Assembly: GCA_946647055.1 (NCBI GenBank)
Contig: CAMPCT010000114.1
Span: forward strand, 1-6,925
Reading direction: 5' to 3'
From: an uncultured Atopobium sp.
GTDB taxonomy: Bacteria; Actinomycetota; Coriobacteriia; Coriobacteriales; Atopobiaceae
DNA: 6,925 nucleotides
A program made the translations under genes and the position numbers. The notes below the pieces were generated by a model that was not told the DNA's origin, did no database searches, and saw nothing but the letters and a program-made list of their open reading frames with translations. Below, piece after piece: positions 1 to 6,925 of this stretch (positions are counted from its first letter, which is position 1; every line of letters begins with the position of its first letter).

Positions 1-1277
1 CCCCAGTCGATCTTGTAGCCGTTCTTGCCGGCGACGGCGATGCCCACCACGTTGGCGGAGGCGCCGATGGGGGTGGCGGAGCCACCGATGTCGGTGCCCA
101 GGGCGAGCGTCCACGCGAGGGTCTCGAGGGGCACTCCCTGCGAGGCGGCCAGTGCCTTGATGATGGGGATCATCGTGGCGGAGAACGGGATGTTGTCGAC
201 GACGGCGCTCGCGATGGCCGAGAGCCAGATGATGATGGCGATCATGAGGTGCAGGTTGTTGCCGCTGATGGCGCCGATGAGGTCGGCCATGAGCACCAGG
301 ATGCCCGTCTCCTCGAGGCCGCTCACCACGACGAAGAGGCCCATGAAGAACAGGAGGTTCTTGTAGTCGACCTTGGACAGCAGCTCCTTGGCCACGCTAC
401 GGAAGGCGATCAGCGTGATGATGGCGATGAAGGTTCCGATCGTGGCCACCGTGAGGCCCGTCGCCGCATGGCTCACGAGCAGCACCACCGCGATGCCGAA
501 GATGACGGCCGCGAGGGTGAAGTCACGCTTGCTCTCGATGGCGGACTCGGGGGAGGGCAGCGCCGCGATGTCCTCGTCGGAGATGGTCTCGCCGGAGAGC
601 TCCTTGCGGAAGGCGAGGTAGAAGAAGATGACGGTGAGGATGAGGCCCACGCCCGCGATGACGCCGGTGTTGACGAGGAAGTCGAAAAACGTGTAGTGCA
701 GCGAGGTGCCGATGATGATGTTGGGGGGATCGCCGCACATCGTGGCCGAGCCGCCCAAGTTGGCGCAGAAGATCTCGGACAGGATCATGGGGATGGGGTC
801 GATCTTGAGGAGCTTGCCCAGCTCGATCGTCACGGTGGCCAGGAACAGGATGACCGTGATGGAGTCGATGAACATGGCAAGGAAGGCCGACATGACCATG
901 AAGGCGATCATGAGCGGCACGGGACGGTAGTTGACCGCCTTGGCAAGGGTCATGCAGAGCCAGCTGAAGAAGCCGGCGTGCGCCATGCCCTCGACCATGA
1001 TCATCATGCCAGCGATGAAGGTGATGGTCGCCCAGTTGATGCCCGAGCTTGCCTCCTCGGCTCCGGCGGAGTACCAGAACGAGGGGGTGATGAAGTCGGA
1101 CAGCGACAGCGACGACCACATGGCCTCGGGGCTGCGCATGCAGATGCCAAAGACGATGACGAGCGTGAGCAGGCCACAGGAGAGCGTGACGATGTGGCGC
1201 TCGATCTTGTCCATGACGATGAGCACGAACATGACGAGGAAGATTACCAAGGCAAGTATCTGTGCGACTGAGAGCAT
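1..1277 (-). CDS. ArsB/NhaD/P-protein-type (SLC13-like) ion permease, partial (C-terminus off the left edge)
   Basis: Reading the minus strand from ATG at 1277 gives 425 uninterrupted codons to the left edge. The protein is strongly hydrophobic with many membrane segments. It has the two inverted repeats typical of the ion transporter superfamily. The first half carries FIDSITVILFL (residues 136-146) and the re-entrant motif GGSATMCGDPPNIIIG (175-190). The second half carries VVDNIPFSATMIP (359-371) and GGSATPIGASANVVG (398-412). The GDPPN and GASAN turns are hallmarks of the NhaD/ArsB/P-protein group, which moves Na+/H+, arsenite or organic anions. Substrate cannot be told from sequence, so no symbol is given. 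By family length I infer that roughly 30-40 residues, about one membrane helix, are missing. The start is supported by an AAGGAAGGGG ribosome site at 1281-1290. Residues 47-82 form an unusually long loop between the first membrane segments. The gene diverges from the atp operon. Confidence 0.9.
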   Translation of the reverse strand, partial: MLSVAQILALVIFLVMFVLIVMDKIERHIVTLSCGLLTLVIVFGICMRSPEAMWSSLSLSDFITPSFWYSAGAEEASSGINWATITFIAGMMIMVEGMAHAGFFSWLCMTLAKAVNYRPVPLMIAFMVMSAFLAMFIDSITVILFLATVTIELGKLLKIDPIPMILSEIFCANLGGSATMCGDPPNIIIGTSLHYTFFDFLVNTGVIAGVGLILTVIFFYLAFRKELSGETISDEDIAALPSPESAIESKRDFTLAAVIFGIAVVLLVSHAATGLTVATIGTFIAIITLIAFRSVAKELLSKVDYKNLLFFMGLFVVVSGLEETGILVLMADLIGAISGNNLHLMIAIIIWLSAIASAVVDNIPFSATMIPIIKALAASQGVPLETLAWTLALGTDIGGSATPIGASANVVGIAVAGKNGYKIDW

Positions 1278-1311
1278 AATCCCCTTCCTTATAATTATGT
1301 GTATGGGTGGC

Positions 1312-1340
1312 CTTGTATTGGATATTAATAATACTGTCAG
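1312..1340 (-). promoter_or_regulatory. Candidate sigma-70-type promoter for the permease gene
   Basis: On the minus strand, CTGACA (1340-1335, 5 of 6 matches to TTGACA) is followed after 17 bases by TACAAG (1317-1312, 4 of 6 matches to TATAAT). A transcript starting near 1305 would have a leader of about 28 nt before the ATG at 1277. The minus-10 element is weak, and other AT-rich hexamers nearby could serve instead, so this is only the best-spaced pair I found. Confidence 0.35.
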
Positions 1341-1563
1341 CTTCGAGGGCCAATATAATTGTTTGCAACCTTGAAACAGCAATGCCAGGTTTTGTTTTGG
1401 CAGCTATATCGCGATTAGTAATATTATGACCTCTCTGGGCAGCCCATACCCGCATCTTTCTGCCAACTTGTGACATTATTGTTTCTAATTTACATTTATG
1501 AACGCGATAATAATGAGTTATGCAATAGTAGGGTTAAGAACATGACCTCGGCGGAATGATATG

Positions 1564-1592
1564 CTGCCACAAGAGTCATGACTGCGTATAAT
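1564..1592 (+). promoter_or_regulatory. Probable sigma-70-type promoter of the atp operon
   Basis: A perfect minus-10 hexamer TATAAT lies at 1587-1592. At the ideal 17-base spacing upstream is CTGCCA (1564-1569), which matches 4 of 6 bases of TTGACA. Transcription would begin at about 1599, leaving a leader of about 28 nt before the atpI ATG at 1628. This position also argues against the upstream in-frame ATG at 1610, whose ribosome site would sit at the very 5' end of the transcript. It is the only well-formed promoter I see ahead of the operon. Confidence 0.65.
1574..1583. promoter_or_regulatory. 10-bp perfect palindrome in the atp promoter spacer (possible operator)
   Basis: AGTCATGACT is a perfect inverted repeat lying wholly between the proposed minus-35 and minus-10 elements. 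A dimeric regulator bound here would block RNA polymerase, so repression is the natural reading. The palindrome does not extend beyond 10 bp (flanking bases G and G do not pair). No second full copy was noticed; only a CATGAC half occurs at 1541-1546. The regulator, if any, is unknown. Confidence 0.3.
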
Positions 1593-1627
1593 CGTGGCGA
1601 GGCGGATCTATGGTGGGAGAGGCTCAC

Positions 1628-1984
1628 ATGATCGAGGTGCACAGGAGGGTCTTCAAGGCATCGCTTGGCATCGTGCTTGTTGCCGCCGCCGCCTTCCTGC
1701 CGTTCGATCGCACGGTCTCCCTTGGCCTCTTGCTGGGGATCGGGTCCTACTACGTGTACCTCCACGTCCTCACGGCAACGGTCACCCTCCAGCTCAATGC
1801 GGCGTCTGGACGTTCCGTCTCGTTTCCCCTAGGCTATCTCCTCAGGATGGCAATCCTCGCCCTGCCCCTGTTCATGGCGGTCAGGCACCCCGAGTACCTC
1901 AACGTGTTCGCTGCATTTGCATCGCTCATGGTCAACCACATCATGACTTTCGTGCTCTATGGCCGAAAGGAGTCGGTCGCATGA
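1628..1984 (+). CDS. atpI: ATP synthase subunit I (AtpI-like assembly protein)
   Basis: This is a 118-residue hydrophobic protein with four likely membrane segments (about residues 10-26, 29-50, 67-85 and 89-111). A short basic N-terminus precedes them, and the tail is charged. Size, hydrophobicity pattern and position directly before atpB fit the ATP synthase I family, whose members sit first in many atp operons and help assemble the c-ring. Sequence conservation in this family is low, so the call rests largely on context. I chose ATG 1628 because GGGAGAGG (1615-1622) lies about 5 nt upstream and the promoter leaves a normal leader. ATG 1610, in frame and six codons longer, is the alternative. 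Its stop overlaps the atpB start as ATGA (1981-1984), implying translational coupling. The N-terminal charge pattern suggests no cleavable signal peptide. Confidence 0.8.
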   Translation: MIEVHRRVFKASLGIVLVAAAAFLPFDRTVSLGLLLGIGSYYVYLHVLTATVTLQLNAASGRSVSFPLGYLLRMAILALPLFMAVRHPEYLNVFAAFASLMVNHIMTFVLYGRKESVA

Positions 1985-2673
1985 CGCTGACGGTTCAGAA
2001 GGAAGTCCCCTCCATCATCATCATCACGCTGCTCCTGTGCGCGCTGTGCATGTATGCCGGGAAGAAGATCAAGGAGGCGGACCCCTACGAGAAGCCAAAG
2101 GGCATCGTCTTTGGCGCCCTGTGGTTCGTCGAATGGATCGACGGCATGGTGGCGACCGTCGTGCGCCCCTCTTACGTGGAGAGGATGGCCCCGTACATCG
2201 GCGTGCTCACCATGTACCTGCTCTGCGCCAACCTGTCTGGCCTCTTTGGCTTCAACGCGCCCACCATGAACTTCTCGGTCACGCTGTCGCTGGCCCTCAT
2301 CACCTGGGTGCTCATTCAGCGCGCCGCATTCAAGACCAACGGCATCCTCGGGTACTTCAAGGGCCTGTTCGAGCCCATCCCGCTGCTGGTGCTGGGTAAC
2401 GTCGCCGGCAAGTTCGCACCGCTCATCTCGATGTCGATGCGTCTGTTTGGCAACATCCTCTCGGGCTCCATCATCATGTCCCTCATCTACATGGCGACAT
2501 CTGCGCTCTCGAACCTCGTCCTGGGGTGGATTGGCGTCTCCTTCAACATCTTCGGTGTTGTCATAGCGCCCGTGTTCCACGCCTACTTCGACGTGTTCTC
2601 GGGGTTCATCCAGATGTTCATCTTCATCTCTCTCACCATGGCGTTTGTGTCCAATGAGTTGGGCGACGAATAG
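1981..2673 (+). CDS. atpB: F1Fo-ATP synthase subunit a
   Basis: This 230-residue integral membrane subunit forms the stator half-channels through which ions reach the c-ring. The family core is clear. ANLSGLFGFNAPTMNFSVTLSLAL (residues 83-106) is followed by the signature around SMRLFGNILSG, where R154 matches the essential stator arginine (E. coli R210). Q211 in GFIQMFIFISLTMAFV matches E. coli Q252. Aligning on R210 and Q252, E. coli E219 corresponds to S163 and H245 to D204, so the usual accessory polar pair is changed. Length is close to Bacillus-type a subunits and shorter than the E. coli protein. ATG 1981 overlaps the atpI stop by 4 nt. AAAGGAG at 1966-1972, inside the atpI end, is well placed 8 nt upstream. 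The stop TAG overlaps the atpE ribosome site. Confidence 0.97.
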   Translation: MTLTVQKEVPSIIIITLLLCALCMYAGKKIKEADPYEKPKGIVFGALWFVEWIDGMVATVVRPSYVERMAPYIGVLTMYLLCANLSGLFGFNAPTMNFSVTLSLALITWVLIQRAAFKTNGILGYFKGLFEPIPLLVLGNVAGKFAPLISMSMRLFGNILSGSIIMSLIYMATSALSNLVLGWIGVSFNIFGVVIAPVFHAYFDVFSGFIQMFIFISLTMAFVSNELGDE

Positions 2674-2677
2674 GAGG
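2672..2677 (+). promoter_or_regulatory. Full-consensus ribosome binding site of atpE
   Basis: A perfect AGGAGG begins inside the atpB stop codon and stands 9 nt before the atpE ATG, followed by an A-rich, unstructured spacer (AAACAAAGA). It is the only perfect AGGAGG at a gene start in this operon. That fits the need to make many c subunits per complex compared with one a subunit. Confidence 0.85.
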
Positions 2678-2686
2678 AAACAAAGA

Positions 2687-2920
2687 ATGGATATCACCAG
2701 GGGTTTGATTGCCATCGCGGCGGCCATCGCCGTGTTCGCCGGCTTCGGTACCGGCATCGGCGAGGGTCTCGTCGGCTCGAGGGCCGTCGAGGCGGTCGGA
2801 AAGAACCCGGAGGCCGAGGACAAGATCCGCACCATGATGATTCTCGGTGACGCAATTTCCGAGACGGTCGCAATCTACGGCCTGCTCATCGCGTTCATCC
2901 TGCTGTTCGTCTTCGCGTAA
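2687..2920 (+). CDS. atpE: F1Fo-ATP synthase subunit c (rotor ring proteolipid)
   Basis: This 77-residue hairpin has two membrane helices (about residues 4-34 and 48-76) joined by a polar loop. Multiple copies form the ring whose rotation couples ion flow to ATP synthesis. Helix 1 has the glycine packing motif GFGTGIGEG (19-27). Helix 2 carries the essential ion-binding glutamate E59 in GDAISETVAIYGL. Compared with Ilyobacter tartaricus c, E65 corresponds to E59, S66 to T60, Y70 to Y64 and T67 to V61. Gln32 becomes E26, with the same 33-residue separation from the main carboxylate. Two facing carboxylates are the pattern reported for the Na+-binding Fusobacterium nucleatum ring, so Na+ use is possible but unproven. 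The loop reads GKNPE (38-42) instead of the usual ARQPE. The start is fixed by AGGAGG at 2672-2677; upstream in-frame codons belong to the atpB overlap. Confidence 0.97.
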   Translation: MDITRGLIAIAAAIAVFAGFGTGIGEGLVGSRAVEAVGKNPEAEDKIRTMMILGDAISETVAIYGLLIAFILLFVFA

Positions 2921-2934
2921 GGCGGGGGTTCGGC

Positions 2935-3450
2935 GTGGATATCGAAGTTGCCGAGCAACTCTTTCCCAACGTCTTGACGATCGTCACGCAGCTCTGTGCC
3001 ACCGGCGTGCTGCTGTACTTCGCCGTGAAGTACCTCTGGAACCCGGCTCGCGAGATGCTGACCAAGCGTCAGGATCTGATGCAGAGCAAGATCGATGACG
3101 CGGAGCGCATTCGAGAGGCTGCCTCCGAGGAGAAGGCGACGGTTGATGCCGAGCTGAGGGACCTGCAGGCTCGCGCCAAGGGCATGGTCGAGAACGCCAA
3201 GAGCGAGGCCAACTCCGAACGGGAACGCATCCTGGAGGAGGCGAACCGTCAGGCCGAGGCCACCCTCGAGCATGCGAACGCCGCCATCGAGAAGCAGCGC
3301 GCGGAGCTGCGCCGCGACATCCAGCAGGAGATCGTCGATGTCGCCCTTGCAGCGAGCACGATGTTGATGGGCAAGGAGACGCTCGAAGAGCAGGACCAGC
3401 GCGCGATCGAGTCCTTCGTGAGGGAGATTCAGGATGAATCAGGTCGCTGA
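2935..3450 (+). CDS. atpF: F1Fo-ATP synthase subunit b (peripheral stalk)
   Basis: This 171-residue protein has one N-terminal membrane helix (about residues 10-33) followed by a long, highly charged, Ala/Glu/Arg-rich helix (about 38-145), as in the dimeric b stalk that holds F1 against rotation. The boundary sequence VKYLWNPAREMLTKRQ (31-46) is typical of the family. A short C-terminal region (146-171) should contact delta. Only one b gene is present and there is no b' paralogue in the window. It is a separate gene, unlike the b-delta fusion known in mycobacteria. Start is GTG at 2935, 14 nt after the atpE stop, with a G-rich but non-ideal ribosome site (GGCGGGGG, 2921-2928). The last 17 nt overlap atpH in another frame. 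Confidence 0.96.
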   Translation: MDIEVAEQLFPNVLTIVTQLCATGVLLYFAVKYLWNPAREMLTKRQDLMQSKIDDAERIREAASEEKATVDAELRDLQARAKGMVENAKSEANSERERILEEANRQAEATLEHANAAIEKQRAELRRDIQQEIVDVALAASTMLMGKETLEEQDQRAIESFVREIQDESGR

Positions 3451-3964
3451 GCGCTACGCGCAGGCGTTCTTCGCGCTGGCCAAGGAGGAGGACAGGGTCG
3501 CCTCGCTCAAGGGTGAGGCAGTCGCCCTCAGGGCGGCCTGCGACCGTGACCTCGTCCGTCTGCTGGACTTGCGCTCGGTCAGCAAGGAGGAGAAGAAGGC
3601 CCTCTTCAAGGAGAGCCTCCCAGGTGCCGACAAGTACCTCCTGAACTTCCTCTTCCTGCTGGTCGACACGGGGAGGGCGCGCTACCTTCCCGAGATACTC
3701 GATAGGTTCGTGGCGTACTGCAACGAGGACCTGAACATCCAGGAAGCCACGGTCTGGTCGGCCCGACCTCTGACCGAGGCGGAGTCCCAACAGATCGCGG
3801 ACGCCATCGGCCGCAAGTACGGCAAGGAAGTCGAGATCACCAACAAGATCGACGAGAGCCTGCTTGCAGGAACGCGAATCTTCATCGATGGGCGTGTCTA
3901 CGACTCTTCCCTCAAGGCGCGGGTCAAGTCCCTGCGGGAAGAGCTGCTGAGAGAGAGCTGGTGA
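3434..3964 (+). CDS. atpH: F1Fo-ATP synthase subunit delta (OSCP family)
   Basis: The 176-residue soluble subunit caps F1 and links it to the b stalk. The N-terminal helical domain starts with [13 protein letters not shown] (residues 4-16), the usual RYA.AL opening of the family. The C-terminal signature [22 protein letters not shown] (146-167) matches the conserved G..I.I.....D.S....L end of OSCP/delta proteins. Length is normal. ATG 3434 lies inside the end of atpF (17-nt overlap), with AGGGAG at 3421-3426 as ribosome site 7 nt upstream, so translation is probably coupled to atpF. The stop TGA at 3962-3964 lies 4 nt before the atpA start. Confidence 0.96.
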   Translation: MNQVAERYAQAFFALAKEEDRVASLKGEAVALRAACDRDLVRLLDLRSVSKEEKKALFKESLPGADKYLLNFLFLLVDTGRARYLPEILDRFVAYCNEDLNIQEATVWSARPLTEAESQQIADAIGRKYGKEVEITNKIDESLLAGTRIFIDGRVYDSSLKARVKSLREELLRESW

Positions 3965-3968
3965 GGAA

Positions 3969-5492
3969 GTGGACCTTAAGCCACACGAGATTAGCGCCCT
4001 GATCAAGGAGCGCATCAAGAACTACGAGGACAAGATCGAGACCGATGACGTCGGTCGCGTCATCACCGTTGGTGACGGCATCGCCCTCGCGCAGGGTCTC
4101 GAGAAGGCCATGGCGTCGGAGCTGGTCGAGTTCGAGGACGGGACCATGGGCATGATCCTGAACCTCGAGGAGGAGTCGGTCGGCATCGTCATCCTTGGTA
4201 GCGACGAGAACATCAAGGAGGGCCAGTCCGTCAAGCGCACCAGGCAGATTGCCGAGGTGCGGGTTGGTGACGAGATGCTCGGTCGCGTCGTCAACGCGCT
4301 GGGCGAGCCCATCGACGACATGGGCCCCATCGCGAGCGAGAAGTACCGTCCCATCGAGCGCGTTGCCCCGGGCGTCATGACGCGCAAGAGCGTCCACCAG
4401 CCCCTCATGACGGGCCTCAAGGTCGTCGACTCGATGATTCCCATCGGCAAGGGCCAGCGAGAGCTCATCATTGGCGACCGTCAGACCGGCAAGACCGCCA
4501 TCGCCATCGACACGATCATCAACCAGCGGGGCAAGGACGTCCTGTGCATCTACGTGGCCATCGGGCAGAAGGCCTCCACGGTCGCGCAGCTGGTCGAGAA
4601 GCTACGCCAGGCCGACGCCATGGAATACACGACGGTCGTCGTCGCCACGGCCTCCGAGTCGGCCCCGATGCTCTACATCGCCCCGTACGCGGGCTGCGCC
4701 ATCGCCGAGGAGTGGATGGAGCAGGGCAAGCACGTGCTCATCGTCTACGATGACCTCTCCAAGCACGCCGTCGCCTACCGCGCCATGTCGCTTCTGCTGC
4801 GTCGTCCGCCCGGACGCGAGGCGTTCCCCGGCGACGTCTTCTACCTGCATTCGCGCCTGCTGGAGCGTGCCTGCAAGCTCAACGACGACCTTGGTGGCGG
4901 GTCCATCACGGCCCTGCCGATCGTCGAGACGCAGGCCGGCGACATCTCCGCGTACATCCCGACCAACGTCATCTCCATCACCGACGGCCAGCTCTTCCTG
5001 CAGACCGAGCTGTTCAACGCGGGCGTGCGCCCGGCCGTCGACTCCGGCCTGTCGGTCTCGCGCGTCGGCTCCGCCGCCCAGACCAAGGCCATGAAGGCGG
5101 TCGCCAAGTCGCTCAAGCTCGAGCTCGCCCAGTACGCGGAGCTCCTGAGCTTCACGCAGTTTGGCAGCGACCTCGACCCGATCACCCAGAAGGCGATCGA
5201 CCACGGCGCCCGCCTGCAGGCGGTCCTCATCCAGCCCCAGTATTCGCCGCTGACCATGCCCCTGCAGGTCGTCTCGCTCTATGCGGTCGAGAACGGCTTC
5301 ATGGACAAGATCGAGGTCGAGCAGGTCGCGGACTTCGAGCGTGCCCTGCATCGTGAGGTCCAGGAGAACCATGCCGGCCTCCTCGACGCGATCGACGAGA
5401 AGGGCGTCCTCGACGACGAGATGGTCGAGGAGCTGCGCGGGGCCATCAGCAAGGCACTTGACGATTACCTGATTGCCAACGAGGCGAGGTAG
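3969..5492 (+). CDS. atpA: F1Fo-ATP synthase subunit alpha
   Basis: This is a full-length 507-residue alpha subunit, the non-catalytic nucleotide-binding partner of beta in the F1 hexamer. The N-terminal beta-barrel includes [11 protein letters not shown] (residues 34-44). The P-loop is GDRQTGKT (169-176, K175). The Walker B strand is [10 protein letters not shown] with D261 and D262. The [10 protein letters not shown] segment (362-371) supplies R365, equivalent to the family arginine finger that reaches the beta catalytic site. The C-terminal helical domain is complete. GTG 3969 is the only start available, because an in-frame TGA lies at 3948-3950. The N-terminus [14 protein letters not shown] also looks family-typical. 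The ribosome site is unusual: the best core, GAGGA (3963-3967), leaves only one base before GTG, so re-initiation after atpH is likely. No frameshift or missing key residue is seen. Confidence 0.98.
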   Translation: MDLKPHEISALIKERIKNYEDKIETDDVGRVITVGDGIALAQGLEKAMASELVEFEDGTMGMILNLEEESVGIVILGSDENIKEGQSVKRTRQIAEVRVGDEMLGRVVNALGEPIDDMGPIASEKYRPIERVAPGVMTRKSVHQPLMTGLKVVDSMIPIGKGQRELIIGDRQTGKTAIAIDTIINQRGKDVLCIYVAIGQKASTVAQLVEKLRQADAMEYTTVVVATASESAPMLYIAPYAGCAIAEEWMEQGKHVLIVYDDLSKHAVAYRAMSLLLRRPPGREAFPGDVFYLHSRLLERACKLNDDLGGGSITALPIVETQAGDISAYIPTNVISITDGQLFLQTELFNAGVRPAVDSGLSVSRVGSAAQTKAMKAVAKSLKLELAQYAELLSFTQFGSDLDPITQKAIDHGARLQAVLIQPQYSPLTMPLQVVSLYAVENGFMDKIEVEQVADFERALHREVQENHAGLLDAIDEKGVLDDEMVEELRGAISKALDDYLIANEAR

Positions 5493-5493
5493 C

Positions 5494-6925
<1,432 letters not shown>

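Larger units (their letters stand above)
1278..1627. other. AT-rich divergent intergenic control region
   Basis: These 350 bases separate the divergent permease and atp genes and are visibly richer in A and T than the GC-rich coding sequence on both sides. They contain the atp promoter near the right end, a weak permease promoter candidate near the left end, and short palindromes (TATTAATA at 1323-1330, ATCGCGAT at 1408-1415, GGGCAGCCC at 1437-1445). I see no tRNA, no rho-independent terminator and no convincing small gene with a ribosome site. A minus-strand open frame of uncertain meaning is treated as a finding. Confidence 0.8.

Noticed and set aside
249..1271. Long plus-strand open frame (340 codons) opposite the permease gene
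   Set aside because: Its product is dominated by Asp, Glu, His, Arg and Gly, typical of the antisense of a GC-rich gene. The minus strand encodes a clear membrane transporter with family motifs across the same bases.
1383..1402. TGCCA...TGGCA inverted repeat with T-rich loop as a terminator
   Set aside because: The stem is only 5 bp, the Ts are in the loop and not after the stem, and no gene ends nearby on either strand.
1426..1473. Possible 15-residue leader peptide on the plus strand (ATG 1426 to TGA 1473)
   Set aside because: No ribosome site, it lies upstream of the proposed promoter, and its composition is not informative.
1468..1486. TTGTGA-CATTAT-TGTTTC as a Rex or CRP-like operator
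   Set aside because: Only the left half fits; the right half lacks the expected TCACA(A) inverted repeat.
1610..1627. Upstream ATG (1610) as the atpI start
   Set aside because: The predicted transcription start at about 1599 would leave almost no leader for a ribosome site. ATG 1628 has GGGAGAGG at good spacing.
1957..2835. Minus-strand open frame (292 codons) opposite atpB and atpE
   Set aside because: Low-complexity charged product antisense to two certain genes. It is a shadow of GC-rich codon usage.

Overview
The window holds most of an F1Fo-ATP synthase operon on the plus strand. A single divergent gene for an ion-transporter-superfamily permease lies on the minus strand. Coding DNA is GC-rich with strong G/C preference at third codon positions, genes are packed tightly, and GTG starts are used. 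These traits and the look of the subunit sequences suggest a high-GC Gram-positive anaerobe. Coriobacteriia (Olsenella/Atopobium-like Actinomycetota) is my best guess, made from memory of the family and not from a search.

Layout: (1) Positions 1-1277, minus strand: an ArsB/NhaD/P-protein-type membrane permease, open at the left edge, so its C-terminus is missing. (2) Positions 1278-1627: an AT-rich divergent control region. It carries a good sigma-70-type promoter for the atp operon, with a perfect 10-bp palindrome in its spacer, and a weaker promoter candidate for the permease. (3) Positions 1628-6925, plus strand: atpI, atpB (a), atpE (c), atpF (b), atpH (delta), atpA (alpha), atpG (gamma) and the first 188 codons of atpD (beta), in canonical order. 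Gaps are 0-14 bases, or the genes overlap (atpI/atpB by 4 nt, atpF/atpH by 17 nt), so the set looks like one co-transcribed, translationally coupled unit. atpC would be expected beyond the right edge.

Functionally, a and c form the ion-translocating Fo motor. b and delta form the peripheral stalk, gamma the central shaft, and alpha/beta the catalytic head; AtpI is a small membrane assembly factor. The most interesting detail is in the c subunit, which has a second membrane carboxylate (E26) at the position of Gln32 in the Na+-binding c-ring of Ilyobacter tartaricus, besides the usual ion-binding glutamate (E59). This is the two-carboxylate pattern described for Fusobacterium nucleatum, so Na+ coupling is possible. 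The neighbouring NhaD-like permease makes sodium handling a reasonable, unproven theme. I see no mobile element, CRISPR array, RNA gene or clearly new system here.
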